A DNA stretch of 64,000 nt from Flavihumibacter rivuli. Lineage in GTDB: Bacteria > Bacteroidota > Bacteroidia > Chitinophagales > Chitinophagaceae. The notes under the pieces are model-generated. The model did not search any database, was not told the origin of the DNA, and saw only the letters and a list, made by a program, of their open reading frames with translations. Where the stretch lies: contig NZ_CP092334.1 in assembly GCF_018595685.2 (NCBI RefSeq), forward strand, positions 586,001 to 650,000, given 5' to 3'. Both the position numbers and the translations under genes were made by a program. Shown piece by piece: positions 1 to 8,411 of this stretch. Every line of letters starts with the position of its first letter. The stretch's first letter is position 1.

Positions 1-936
1 AAAATCCTGGTGATCGGTGCCTGCGGACAGATCGGTGTTGAATTGACCCTGGCCCTGCGCAAGATCTACGGTAACAATAATGTGGTCGCTTCCGACCTGC
101 GGGAAGAGAATGACCTGTTGAAGGGCACGGGACCCTATGTGTCCCTCGACGCCCTGAACAAGGAGATGCTCCATGTGCAGGTGATCCGCCAGAACATTAC
201 GCAGATCTACCTGCTGGCGGCCATTCTTTCCGCTACCGGTGAGAAGAACCCCAACCTGGCCTGGCACCTGAACATGCAGAGCCTCCTGAATGTATTGGAT
301 ATCGCGAGGGAAGAAAAACTGACCAAGGTGTACTGGCCTTCCTCCATCGCTGTTTTTGGTCCCACTTCCCCCAAGCAAATGTGTCCGCAGCAAACGGTCA
401 TCGAACCCACCACCGTGTATGGCATCAGCAAGTATGCTGGTGAGTTCTGGTGTAATTATTATAACCACCGTTACGGGGTGGATGTGAGGAGCCTTCGCTA
501 TCCGGGACTGATCAGTTATAAGTCTGCTCCGGGCGGTGGCACCACGGATTATGCCGTGGAGATCTACCACGATGCCCTGGAAGAAGGCCAGTACAAGTGC
601 TTCCTGAAAGAGGATACCTACCTGCCCATGATGTATATGCCCGATGCCATCAGGGCTACGATCGAACTGATGGAAGCACCGGCTGATAAGATCTCTGTTC
701 GTACCTCCTATAATATCGCAGCCATGAGTTTTTCACCTGCTGAGATCGCTTCCAGTATCCAAAAACACATTCCCGGTTTCTCCATCAGCTACGAACCCGA
801 TTACCGCCAGGCCATTGCCGACAGCTGGCCACAGAGCATCGATGACAGCGTTGCCCGCAGCGACTGGGGTTGGAAGCACGATTACGACCTCGACAGGATG
901 ACGGCGGATATGCTGGTGAATTTGAAGGAAGGCTGA
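1..936 (+). CDS. L-threonine 3-dehydrogenase-like SDR epimerase (5' partial)
   Basis: An extended short-chain dehydrogenase/reductase that most resembles the epimerase-like L-threonine 3-dehydrogenases, which oxidise L-threonine to 2-amino-3-oxobutyrate with NAD+ in the cytoplasm. The reading frame is open to the left edge, so a few N-terminal residues are missing. The Rossmann glycine motif (GACGQIG) lies at the very start. The SDR catalytic triad is visible as Ser in WPSSIAVFG and as the YGISK motif (Tyr-x3-Lys). Length fits the roughly 310-320 residue family. The assignment to threonine dehydrogenase rather than a sugar-nucleotide epimerase rests on overall resemblance. A repeat-rich gap of 820 bases follows. 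Confidence 0.82.
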   Translation, partial: KILVIGACGQIGVELTLALRKIYGNNNVVASDLREENDLLKGTGPYVSLDALNKEMLHVQVIRQNITQIYLLAAILSATGEKNPNLAWHLNMQSLLNVLDIAREEKLTKVYWPSSIAVFGPTSPKQMCPQQTVIEPTTVYGISKYAGEFWCNYYNHRYGVDVRSLRYPGLISYKSAPGGGTTDYAVEIYHDALEEGQYKCFLKEDTYLPMMYMPDAIRATIELMEAPADKISVRTSYNIAAMSFSPAEIASSIQKHIPGFSISYEPDYRQAIADSWPQSIDDSVARSDWGWKHDYDLDRMTADMLVNLKEG

Positions 937-962
937 GAGGAGGGGAGGATGAGAAGATGTGG

Positions 963-1043
963 ACACCCCCTCCGCTTCGCTACGAGGGCACGGTGTGGAA
1001 ATGTGAACACCCCCTCCGCTTCGCTACGAGGGCACGGTGTGGA
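963..1043. repeat. Tandem duplication of a 37-base hairpin unit
   Basis: Two almost identical copies (963-999 and 1007-1043, period 44) carry a partly self-complementary sequence with ACACCCCCTC at one end and GAGGGCACGGTGT at the other. It lies just downstream of the dehydrogenase stop, at the start of the repeat-rich gap. Confidence 0.7.
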
Positions 1044-1082
1044 CATGAAATTTTACGCCAACCATTATTTATACGGAATACG

Positions 1083-1108
1083 GCCTTCGCTAGCGCGAAG
1101 GCTTTTTT
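1083..1108 (+). terminator. Rho-independent terminator
   Basis: A perfect 8-bp stem, GCCTTCGC / GCGAAGGC, with a TAGC loop is followed by six T residues. It sits 147 bases after the dehydrogenase stop with only the tandem hairpin repeat in between, so it probably ends that transcript. Confidence 0.75.
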
Positions 1109-1123
1109 GTGCCCGCATTATTA

Positions 1124-1231
1124 CCTCAGCAGGGTCTCCCGAAGGGGACCCCGATGGAATGAAATGTGCGATGCAATTCAATCCTGCGCCGCTGTTGGGT
1201 GTTATCACCAACAGCTTGTAGACGTCAACCT
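1124..1231 (-). repeat. Type-B intergenic repeat element, copy 1
   Basis: One end is the common GGGTCTCCC-GAA-GGGGACCC hairpin. Next to it is a second hairpin made of GCTGTTGGGTG and CACCAACAGC. The same arrangement, inverted, occurs at 20061-20162 and 25786-25924, with matching flanks (for example the GCATCGC block between the two hairpins). No open reading frame is conserved, so I treat it as a non-coding repeat. Confidence 0.7.
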
Positions 1232-1271
1232 ATAGCAATCTCAAGGTGTTTAATGAGTGTATACATGCTAA

Positions 1272-1426
1272 CCTCAGCAGGGGCTCCCGAAGGGGACCCT
1301 GATGTATAATCGCCGAAATAATCATTGCATCCAATCGCTCAATAGTTCTTCCAATCACCTGTTGGTCATAAGACACAACGGGGGCGTCGGGGGTGTTAAG
1401 CATTTTCACCTCATAGTGGTACTCTC
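1272..1426 (+). repeat. Type-A intergenic repeat element, truncated copy 1
   Basis: It begins with the terminal hairpin (GGGCTCCCGAAGGGGACCC) and carries the conserved core with the inner hairpin formed around TTGGTCATAAGACACAA. It lacks the closing terminal hairpin and runs directly into the complete copy at 1430. The two copies are nearly identical over about 150 bases. Confidence 0.8.
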
Positions 1427-1429
1427 TAA

Positions 1430-1650
1430 CCTCAGCAGGGTCTCCCGAAGGGGACCCTGATGTATAATCGCCGAAATAATCATTGCATCCAATCGCTCAA
1501 TAGTTCTTCCAACCACCCGTTGGTCATAAGACACAACGGGGGCGTCGGGGGTGTTAAACATTTTTATCCATAGTGGTACTCTTCAAGAGTCCCCAATAAA
1601 TTCTCATCCAACTATTCATCAGGGTCCCCTGCGGGAGACCCTGATGGGGA
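1430..1650 (+). repeat. Type-A intergenic repeat element, complete copy 2
   Basis: A roughly 220-base unit bounded by two palindromic hairpins: CTCAGCAGGGTCTCCCG... at the left and CATCAGGGTCCCCTGCGGG... at the right. Inside is CCCGTTG-N11-CAACGGG followed by a G-rich tail. Other copies are at 12652, 19604 (inverted) and 19839 (inverted). No transposase or conserved protein is encoded. Confidence 0.82.
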
Positions 1651-1707
1651 GAAAAGTGTAAAGGCCACACCTTGTCTGCCGAAGCTTCAGCGTAGGCAGA
1701 TTTTCAC

Positions 1708-1737
1708 ATTTCCACATCCTTCCATTCCCTATTTTTG
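1708..1737 (+). promoter_or_regulatory. Possible Bacteroidetes-type promoter
   Basis: TATTTTTG at 1730-1737 fits the TAnnTTTG -7 box, 19 bases before the ATG at 1757. The -33 element around 1708 (ATTTCC) is weak, so this is tentative. Confidence 0.35.
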
Positions 1738-1756
1738 TCCATCACATCAATAGACT

Positions 1757-2986
1757 ATGCGTAAAGGAATTTTATCCGCCCTGCTGATCGGTTTTTCTTT
1801 CTCCCAAACAAGTGCACAGCAACTGGCCACTGGTATGTGGAAGGCACAATTGTTGCGGGAGGACGGCCATCATATCGTTTTCAACTTCGACCTGCGATAT
1901 GAAAAGAAGCAGCCCTTTATCCGCGTCCATAACGCGGAAGAACGTTTGGAGGTGAGGTCAGTTAAGACCAGCGGTGATTCCGTATTCATCGATATGCCTT
2001 TTTTCGAATCTTCGTTTAAGCTTGCCCGTCAGGCCGACGGATCCCTGAAAGGCATCTGGGTGAAGGGGACTACAGGCGCCGATGTGGTGATGCCATTTGA
2101 AGCCCGTCCGGGTAATGAATCCCGATTCTCCCAGAAAGGCATCGATGGGGCAGGGCTCAACGGCAGGTGGGAGATGAGTTTCATCCGCAAGAACGGAACC
2201 TCACGACCAGCCATAGCCGAACTGTCCTCAAAAGGTACTCAGCTAACGGGCAGTATTCTCACCCCAACCGGCGACTATCGTTACCTCGATGGGGTTACCA
2301 CCGGTGATAGCATCTTCCTCTCCACTTTCGACGGCAGCCATGCCTATCGTTTCGAGGCGGCATGGAAAGGTGACCGCATTGAAGGCGGCGTATTCTATTC
2401 CGGCCCGGTATTCACCGAGTCCTTTAGCGCGGTCCGTAATGATACGGCCAATCTGTCCATGGATGCTGTTTCCATTTTCCTGAAGCCCGGCCAGGACAGG
2501 CTAGACTTCCGTTTCCCTGACCTGGACGGTAAAATGGTAGGCATCAACGATGGACGATTCCGTAATAAGGTGGTAGTGGTGCAACTGATGGGATCCTGGT
2601 GTCCTAACTGTATGGATGAGACCAATTACCTGAGCGACTATTACAAAAAGAACAAAAAGCGGGGCGTAGAAATGGTCTCCCTTGCCTACGAGTACAGCAC
2701 AGACCCCATTCGTTCCCGCAATAGCCTGAAGAAATTCCAGCAGCGCTTTGATGTGCAGTACCCCATGCTCATTACGGGGGTTACCAGTTCCGATACACTC
2801 CGGACAGAAAAAACCCTACCGCAGCTGACCCCCATCAAATCCTTTCCCAGCACCATCTTCATCGGTAAGGACGGCAGGGTGAAAAAAATCCATGGCGGTT
2901 TCTTTGGCCCGGGTACCGGTGAACATTATACGAAATACAAGCAGGAGTTTGAAGAGACGATCAATACCTTGCTGGAAGAGGAGTGA
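1757..2986 (+). CDS. TlpA-like secreted thioredoxin-fold protein
   Basis: A 409-residue exported protein. An N-terminal signal peptide ends at about residue 20 (SAQ). Residues 25-235 form a beta-rich domain of the kind found ahead of TlpA modules in Bacteroidota. Residues 245-405 are a redoxin/thioredoxin domain with the CxxC motif WCPNC (Cys282 and Cys285). The likely role is thiol-disulfide reduction in the periplasm, perhaps for cytochrome maturation or oxidative stress. The substrate cannot be read from the sequence. It is a lone plus-strand gene facing the acylphosphatase gene tail to tail, 9 bases apart. Confidence 0.85.
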   Translation: MRKGILSALLIGFSFSQTSAQQLATGMWKAQLLREDGHHIVFNFDLRYEKKQPFIRVHNAEERLEVRSVKTSGDSVFIDMPFFESSFKLARQADGSLKGIWVKGTTGADVVMPFEARPGNESRFSQKGIDGAGLNGRWEMSFIRKNGTSRPAIAELSSKGTQLTGSILTPTGDYRYLDGVTTGDSIFLSTFDGSHAYRFEAAWKGDRIEGGVFYSGPVFTESFSAVRNDTANLSMDAVSIFLKPGQDRLDFRFPDLDGKMVGINDGRFRNKVVVVQLMGSWCPNCMDETNYLSDYYKKNKKRGVEMVSLAYEYSTDPIRSRNSLKKFQQRFDVQYPMLITGVTSSDTLRTEKTLPQLTPIKSFPSTIFIGKDGRVKKIHGGFFGPGTGEHYTKYKQEFEETINTLLEEE

Positions 2987-2995
2987 GGTGTTGGA

Positions 2996-3265
2996 TCAAC
3001 GCTGGATGGAAAACTCAGGAAAATCCTGTAAGGGCATTGCAGTGATATCGATTTGGGTAACCTTAGCCAGGAGGGGGCCTTTTTTGCACCATTGCACCAG
3101 TTCATCCAGTTGCTCATTGGTGCCGGAAGCGATCACTTCCACATTCCCATTGTCAAGGTTCCGGACAAGGCCTGTCACCATCAGGGAGCGGGCATGCTGG
3201 CAGCAATAGTATCGATAGCTGACACCTTGTACCTTACCCCATATTTCGATGCGGATGGTTTGCAT
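2996..3265 (-). CDS. acyP: Acylphosphatase
   Basis: An 89-residue cytoplasmic enzyme that hydrolyses the carboxyl-phosphate bond of acyl phosphates. The family signature GKVQGVSYR supplies the phosphate-binding loop and the catalytic Arg18. The second signature GLVRNLDNGNVEV supplies the catalytic Asn36. Length is normal for the family. The start lies only 2 bases after the stop of the Rrf2 regulator, so the two are probably cotranscribed. Confidence 0.93.
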   Translation of the reverse strand: MQTIRIEIWGKVQGVSYRYYCCQHARSLMVTGLVRNLDNGNVEVIASGTNEQLDELVQWCKKGPLLAKVTQIDITAMPLQDFPEFSIQR

Positions 3266-3267
3266 GT

Positions 3268-3681
3268 TCAGGAACTGAAAGCAAGGTCAGCAACGGTCTT
3301 GTTTTCCAGGATAGCCAGGCTGGCATCACGAACCTCAGCCATTACATGGTTCAGGCCACAAGTCACCTCATCGCAGTCCTCACATTTTTTATAGAAGTTC
3401 ATACTAACGCAGGGGAGAAGGGCAATGGGTCCATCCAGCAACCGCATTACTGTAGATAGTTTGATCTGGTTGGGTGGAATGGCGAAGAAATAACCGCCAC
3501 CCTTACCTTTCTTGCTTTCCAGCAAGCCGGCCTTGCGCAGGTCCAGCAGGATGCTTTCCAGGAACTTGAGCGGTATATTCTTTTTCTCGGCGATATCGGA
3601 GATCAATACCGGTCCGGATGCTGCATGCTGGGCAAGATAAACAAGGGCCTTAAACCCATACTGGCTCTTTTTCGATAACAT
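3268..3681 (-). CDS. Rrf2 family transcriptional regulator
   Basis: A 137-residue regulator with an N-terminal winged helix (MLSKKSQYGFKALVYLA) and the GGGYF wing typical of Rrf2 proteins. Four cysteines (Cys91, Cys100, Cys103, Cys108) lie where IscR/NsrR-type members bind an iron-sulfur cluster, so it may sense iron-sulfur status, nitric oxide or redox state. The exact effector is unknown. It is the first gene of a two-gene unit with the acylphosphatase. Confidence 0.88.
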   Translation of the reverse strand: MLSKKSQYGFKALVYLAQHAASGPVLISDIAEKKNIPLKFLESILLDLRKAGLLESKKGKGGGYFFAIPPNQIKLSTVMRLLDGPIALLPCVSMNFYKKCEDCDEVTCGLNHVMAEVRDASLAILENKTVADLAFSS

Positions 3682-3734
3682 GGCTTAGCAATTCTTCTCT
3701 GACAATGATACAAAACTTAGGCCTGGCTTTTTAA

Positions 3735-4451
3735 TTAAAATCCAAGCACATCCTTCATACTGAAAATACCTTTCTTGTTGCGGATGTATTCCGCTGCCAA
3801 TACGGCCCCGGTGGCAAAGCCGGTGCGGTTATGGGCCGTGTGGATGATCTCGATATCGTCAATGGCGGAATGGTATTTTACCTTATGGGTACCGGGCGCC
3901 GGGTCGATCCTTTCGCTGATGATCTCGAGTTCCTCCGGATTGTCGCTGATATGGTTCACCCAGGTCTTCTTCCTGCCCAATGTGGCCAGGATCTGTTCGG
4001 CAAGGGTTACGGCCGTACCGCTGGGGGCGTCCTTCTTTTCGGTATGGTGGATCTCCTCCATGCTCACTTCATAAGTGCCATGCGGGGCCATCAGCTCTGC
4101 CAGCCTTTTGTTCAGCTCGAAGAAAATGTTCACGCCTACACTATAATTGGATGCATAGAGAAAAGCACCCTGCTGGTCCTTGCAAATGGTTTTCACCTCC
4201 TCGAATTGATCGAGCCAGCCGGTAGAACCGCAAACCACGGGTACGCCCCATTCCAGCAATTGCTTAACGTTGGCGAATGCACTGTGCGGACTGGTGAACT
4301 CAATGGCCACATCTGCCAGGACAAGGTTTTCACGGGTGAATTCATGGGCATTGGTGATATCGATCCTCAAAACGATCTCATGGCCTCTTTCCAGGGCAAT
4401 GGTTTCAATGGCCTTACCCATTTTACCATAACCAATCAGTGCAATTTTCAT
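3735..4451 (-). CDS. dapB: 4-hydroxy-tetrahydrodipicolinate reductase
   Basis: DapB performs the NAD(P)H-dependent second committed step of the diaminopimelate/lysine pathway. The Rossmann motif GYGKMG begins at residue 7. The signature EEIHHTEKKDAPSGTA contains the catalytic His136 and Lys140. The start at 4451 (MKIALIGYG) is preferred over an upstream ATG at 4475 because it places the glycine loop at the normal distance, giving 238 residues. The protein is shorter than E. coli DapB, as is usual in Bacteroidota. dapD lies 6 kb away on the other strand. Confidence 0.95.
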   Translation of the reverse strand: MKIALIGYGKMGKAIETIALERGHEIVLRIDITNAHEFTRENLVLADVAIEFTSPHSAFANVKQLLEWGVPVVCGSTGWLDQFEEVKTICKDQQGAFLYASNYSVGVNIFFELNKRLAELMAPHGTYEVSMEEIHHTEKKDAPSGTAVTLAEQILATLGRKKTWVNHISDNPEELEIISERIDPAPGTHKVKYHSAIDDIEIIHTAHNRTGFATGAVLAAEYIRNKKGIFSMKDVLGF

Positions 4452-4510
4452 GTTTCTGCTATTTTCCATCCGCAATATACTCCATTTAAAAGGAAGACTT
4501 CTTCCACAAT

Positions 4511-4558
4511 GCCCAAAGCCCTTCGTGATACTTGGTGTCTTAGAGCCTTCGTGGCCCC
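4511..4558. repeat. CTTAGTGTCTTCGTGGC-type repeat, single arm
   Basis: A short sequence resembling TTGGTGTCTTAGAGCCTTCGTGGC lies between dapB and the DUF5683 gene. Related sequence forms the inverted repeat at 9671-9744. It may be a dispersed REP-like repeat. Confidence 0.5.
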
Positions 4559-4562
4559 AGAA

Positions 4563-5207
4563 TTATCTCGTGAAAGTCACGACCTGCCTGGGTTTGGCCT
4601 TGTGGATGTCGAAGACGAGCCCTATGCCCGCCATATTACCACCCGATGGGGTAGCCGGGATCATGGGCTTGATGCGCATGCTGAGGTTGGGGCTGACATC
4701 AAAGTCCTTGAGGTGCGCATCAACAGATGCGTCCAATACGTTCAATCCCCAGAATAATAAAAAGAAGAGGACAGAGTAGTCAATATTTTTCCGGTATTCG
4801 GCCCTGTAATTGCTGAGCGAGTTCTCCGCACCTGCCTTTACAAAGGGCTTCAGGTAATCCGCTACATTTTCATAGTTGGCCGTATCGTTGTTCACCAGCA
4901 CCTTATAAGCAAAGTTCACCTCGTTATAGGTCTGGATATTATCGTAGATAAGGTAGCCCGTGATCCCTAGCGCTGTATAAACGATGGGGATCTTCCAGTA
5001 TTTACGGTTATAGGCCTGCCCCCATCCGGGAAGGATCGCTGAGCGTATGGCGGCTTTCTTCGGGGAATGGGGCTTCTTTACAGCGGTATCCATTGGGGCA
5101 ATAGTTGCTGTTGCAGCAGGAGAAGTGCGTACACTACTGTCCTGTTGCGCCAGGGAAGCCAGGAAGCACCCTGTCAGCAGAATGATGGTGAAGAGAAATC
5201 GCCTCAT
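4563..5207 (-). CDS. DUF5683 membrane protein
   Basis: A 214-residue protein with a signal peptide (cleavage near SLAQ, residue 21). A conserved segment AILPGWGQAYNRKYWKIPIVY is followed by two hydrophobic segments, around residues 76-90 and 147-162. The pattern fits DUF5683, which in many Bacteroidota sits beside parB and dapB. Function is unknown; an envelope location is likely. The gene starts 2 bases downstream of the parB stop, so it is probably cotranscribed with parAB. Confidence 0.82.
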   Translation of the reverse strand: MRRFLFTIILLTGCFLASLAQQDSSVRTSPAATATIAPMDTAVKKPHSPKKAAIRSAILPGWGQAYNRKYWKIPIVYTALGITGYLIYDNIQTYNEVNFAYKVLVNNDTANYENVADYLKPFVKAGAENSLSNYRAEYRKNIDYSVLFFLLFWGLNVLDASVDAHLKDFDVSPNLSMRIKPMIPATPSGGNMAGIGLVFDIHKAKPRQVVTFTR

Positions 5208-5209
5208 GC

Positions 5210-6127
5210 TTAATTAGCCGTAACACCCATGGCTTCCAGTAACTTGTTGAGTTCCTGGATGGAATAATAATCAAAAGTGATGCTACCATGACCTTTCTTG
5301 TTATGGTTCAGCTTCACCCGGGTGCTAAAATGCGACGCTAAATTATCTTCTATTTTCTTATAGGCGGGCGGTAAACTGGATTTTGCAGCATTTTTAACAG
5401 CGTTGCCGCCTTCTTTGTACACTTTTCTTACCAGTTCTTCGGTTTGGCGAACCGACAGCCCCTTCGACCTGATCTCATTGAAGATATAGAGCTGCTTGTC
5501 CACCACATCCACATTGATCAATGCCCTGGCATGCCCCATACTGATATCGCCATTGCGGACGGCCACCTGGATATCAGGCGGGAGTTTCAACAAGCGGATA
5601 TAATTCGCGACCGTGCTCCTTTCCTTGCCCATCCTTTCAGCCACCTGTTCCTGGGTATGGTTGAGTTCGTCCATCATCCGCTTATAGCTCAGCGCCACTT
5701 CTATGGCATTGAGGTCTTCGCGTTGCAGGTTCTCCAGCAGGGCCAGTTCCAGCAACTGCTGGTCATTGGCCTGGCGGATATAGGCGGGAATATCTTTCAG
5801 CCCGGCGATCTTGGATGCCCTATACCTCCTTTCACCGGAGATCAGCCTGTATTTGCCGGTAGGCAGCTTGGAAACAGTGATGGGCTGGATGATATCATGC
5901 AGCTTGATAGAGGCAGCCAGTTCATTCAGGGCGGTCTCATCAAAATGATGACGGGGCTGCTTGGGGTTGGTCTCGATCTGGTCGATCGGGATACGCATGA
6001 TGCCGGTAGCGGCTTCCACCACCTGCGGCTTCAACTGGCCGGAAGTATTCTTCAGGTCAGCATCAATATTCTGCAACAAGGAACGGATTCCTTTTCCTAA
6101 CGCTTCTTTTTTATTGGGGTTGTTCAT
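5210..6127 (-). CDS. parB: Chromosome partitioning protein ParB
   Basis: A 305-residue ParB/Spo0J CTPase-like DNA-binding protein that loads at parS sites and works with ParA in chromosome segregation. The ParB/Srx nuclease-like domain spans about residues 40-130 and includes the motif LISGERRYRA. A helix-turn-helix follows (about 145-190, with TQEQVAERMGKERSTVANYI). The C-terminal dimerisation region ends at residue 305. The gene lies 90 bases downstream of parA. Chromosomal rather than plasmid origin is supported by the dapB neighbour. I did not locate a parS site. Confidence 0.95.
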   Translation of the reverse strand: MNNPNKKEALGKGIRSLLQNIDADLKNTSGQLKPQVVEAATGIMRIPIDQIETNPKQPRHHFDETALNELAASIKLHDIIQPITVSKLPTGKYRLISGERRYRASKIAGLKDIPAYIRQANDQQLLELALLENLQREDLNAIEVALSYKRMMDELNHTQEQVAERMGKERSTVANYIRLLKLPPDIQVAVRNGDISMGHARALINVDVVDKQLYIFNEIRSKGLSVRQTEELVRKVYKEGGNAVKNAAKSSLPPAYKKIEDNLASHFSTRVKLNHNKKGHGSITFDYYSIQELNKLLEAMGVTAN

Positions 6128-6217
6128 GTGGTCTATCGTAAAAGGTGAATGGTCATTGGTGAACCTTCCCGTTGCCGGGTAAATTCTTGTCCACTATTGT
6201 CCATCTTCCAGTGTGAA

Positions 6218-7057
6218 TCAATTTTCTTCCATTTCTTCCTTATCGCCTTCGCCTTCGGTCTCAAATACCCGGTCTTCCTGGTTGATCTTGGTCATATTGT
6301 TCTTCTGCAATATCTCCTTGGCCAGGTTCAGGTAGTTGACAGAGCCCTTGCTGTAGGCATCGTAAAGGATGACCGGCTTACCCACAGATGGCGCTTCACT
6401 GATACGGGTGTTCCTATGGACAATGGTATTGAAAACCAGTTCGTCGAAATGGCGCCTTACCTCGTTCACCACCTGGTTGCACAAGCGGAGACGGCCATCG
6501 TACATGGTCATCAGGATGCCCTCGATCTGCAAGTTGGGGTTCAGCCTGTTCTGGACGATCTTGATGGTATTGAGCAGTTTACCCAGACCTTCCAAGGCGA
6601 AGAATTCCGTTTGAACCGGAACGATCACGGAATTGGCTGCAGTCAGCGCATTCACCGTGATCAGGCCCAGTGAAGGGGAGCAATCTATGATGATAAAATC
6701 ATATTCGTCCTGTACCGGTGCCAGGATACCCTGCAGAACCGTTTCGCGGTTGGGGTAATTGATCATTTCGATCTCGGCACCCACCAGGTCGATATGGGAG
6801 GGAACCACATCCAGGTGCGGGATATCAGTTTTCAGGATCACATCCTTGATCGGCGTGGCATTCACCATGCAATCGTAAAGGCTCTGGGTAATATTATGCA
6901 GGTCGAAGCCCACGCCCGTAGTGCTGTTTGCCTGTGGGTCAGCATCTACCAGCAGGGTGCGGTATTCGAGCACGGCAAAACTGGCTGCCAGGTTAATGGC
7001 AGTGGTGGTTTTGCCTACACCACCTTTCTGATTTGCTACGCCAATGATTCTAGCCAT
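6218..7057 (-). CDS. parA: Chromosome partitioning ATPase ParA
   Basis: A 279-residue ParA/Soj ATPase. The deviant Walker A motif QKGGVGKTT contains the signature Lys11-type and Lys16 residues. Walker A' (LVDADPQANST) and Walker B (FIIIDCSPSLG) are also present. The start at 7057 (MARIIGVANQKGG) is chosen because the motif then falls at the N-terminus as in other ParA proteins. An upstream ATG at 7099 would overlap the neighbouring hydrolase gene. ParA drives ParB-parS segregation along the nucleoid. Confidence 0.95.
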   Translation of the reverse strand: MARIIGVANQKGGVGKTTTAINLAASFAVLEYRTLLVDADPQANSTTGVGFDLHNITQSLYDCMVNATPIKDVILKTDIPHLDVVPSHIDLVGAEIEMINYPNRETVLQGILAPVQDEYDFIIIDCSPSLGLITVNALTAANSVIVPVQTEFFALEGLGKLLNTIKIVQNRLNPNLQIEGILMTMYDGRLRLCNQVVNEVRRHFDELVFNTIVHRNTRISEAPSVGKPVILYDAYSKGSVNYLNLAKEILQKNNMTKINQEDRVFETEGEGDKEEMEEN

Positions 7058-7095
7058 AAATGAGTTCCTCTTTCTATTGGTTTTCAGGGTTCGGA

Positions 7096-7779
7096 TCAAA
7101 TAGTGATGCTTCCGCCAATGGTTACCAGGGTCAGCTTCCTGCCGCCATCAGCAAAGGTCTTAATGGCCTGCTCATGGTCGATCTTGATAAAGCCGAAGGT
7201 ATCATAGTGGACGCCGATCACCTGTTGGCACTGGATCATTTCAGCGCAGGCCAGGGCATCGGCAGCATCCATGGTAAAGTTGTCGCCAATTGGCAGAACG
7301 GCAAAATTAAGTTTTGCCCACCGGGGAATCAACTGCATATCCAGGGTCAGGGCGGTATCGCCACTGTAGTAGAAATTGCCGGCATCGGAATACACGATGA
7401 AGCCCATGGGGTTGCCGCCATAGCTGCCATCGGGCAGGCCGCTGCTGTGCTGGGCCACCACGCATTTTACCCGGAAATCACCAAAATTCCAGCTGCCGCC
7501 GGTATTCATGGGATGGGTATTGGTTACCCCATTCTTATTCAACCACTCATGGATCTCCCAATTGGTGATCACTTTTGCACCTGTGCGCTGGGCAATGGCA
7601 ATACAATCCGCGATATGGTCGGCATGGCCATGGGATACCAGGATATAGTCGGCCGGTACACTGTTGACATCTACCTGCTTAGCCAGTTCATTATAGGTGA
7701 TGAACGGGTCGAAAAGCAGGTGTTTCCCGTTGATGGTCACGGAAAAACAGGCATGTCCATAATAAGTGAATTGCATCAT
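7096..7779 (-). CDS. Metal-dependent hydrolase, UPF0173 (MBL fold)
   Basis: A 227-residue metallo-beta-lactamase-fold protein of the UPF0173/YtkL type. The metal-binding motif is SHGHADH, with a second His in VVAQHSSG, an Asp in YYSGDTAL and a His near the end (GVHYDTFGFIKID). There is no signal peptide, so it is cytoplasmic. The family is widespread and its physiological substrate is not established. It is read in the same direction as parA and ends 38 bases before the parA start. Confidence 0.88.
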   Translation of the reverse strand: MMQFTYYGHACFSVTINGKHLLFDPFITYNELAKQVDVNSVPADYILVSHGHADHIADCIAIAQRTGAKVITNWEIHEWLNKNGVTNTHPMNTGGSWNFGDFRVKCVVAQHSSGLPDGSYGGNPMGFIVYSDAGNFYYSGDTALTLDMQLIPRWAKLNFAVLPIGDNFTMDAADALACAEMIQCQQVIGVHYDTFGFIKIDHEQAIKTFADGGRKLTLVTIGGSITI

Positions 7780-7899
7780 GTGTGTGTCCTTTTGAAGCTA
7801 AGGACAGCAAAAATAACGTTTCCCTTTAAAAATCAGGGAACAAAGCGACTTGGGTGGTGTTAATGAATCACAGAATTTTACAATCAGAATTTATTCGGC

Positions 7900-8400
7900 A
7901 TGTATACGATCATTTCCGGTACCAATAGAAAAGGAAGTAATACCATCAAGATCGCGGAACAGTACAGGCAATTGCTGTCCAGGAAAGGGATAGAAGCCAA
8001 CTTGGTGTCACTGGAAGGACTGGAGGTGACCTCCCGCAACCCTGACCTGGTGGAACTGGAAAAAAGCATCCTGGTACCCACCCAAAAGTTCATCTTTGTA
8101 ACCCCGGAATACAATGGCAGCATCCCGGGGGTCCTGAAATGCCTCATGGACAGCAGCGATATCCAGCCGACCTGGTGGGGAAAGAAGGCCCTGCTGGTAG
8201 GGGTGTCAACAGGAAGGGCAGGCAACCTGCGGGGCATGGAACACCTGACCGGTATCCTGAATTATTTAAAGGTGGTGGTGCACCCCAATAAACTGCCGAT
8301 CTCGGTAGTGCATGTCATCCTGAATGTGGATGGCACCATCAAAGATGAGCTGACCCTCCAGGCCATCGACCACCAGTTGGAGGAATTTATCCATTTCTAA
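7900..8400 (+). CDS. NADPH-dependent FMN reductase family protein
   Basis: A 166-residue flavodoxin-fold protein. The FMN phosphate-binding loop is GTNRKGSNT, near the N-terminus, and a second flavin-contacting motif is TPEYNGSIPGVLK. Family members use NAD(P)H to reduce FMN, quinones or azo compounds. Length is typical. The metallophosphoesterase gene follows after 11 bases, suggesting an operon. Confidence 0.88.
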   Translation: MYTIISGTNRKGSNTIKIAEQYRQLLSRKGIEANLVSLEGLEVTSRNPDLVELEKSILVPTQKFIFVTPEYNGSIPGVLKCLMDSSDIQPTWWGKKALLVGVSTGRAGNLRGMEHLTGILNYLKVVVHPNKLPISVVHVILNVDGTIKDELTLQAIDHQLEEFIHF

Positions 8401-8411
8401 GACCTATTCTT

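Noticed and set aside
870..1235. Overlapping ORFs across 870-1235, including one starting in the dehydrogenase end
   Set aside because: They run through the tandem hairpin, a terminator and a type-B repeat, so they are not conserved coding sequence.
3831..4757. Long plus-strand frame opposite dapB and DUF5683
   Set aside because: It is the mirror of real minus-strand genes with clear family motifs.
5444..7863. Long plus-strand frames opposite parB, parA and the MBL-fold hydrolase
   Set aside because: High GC at third codon positions of the real genes leaves open frames on the other strand; they have no motifs.
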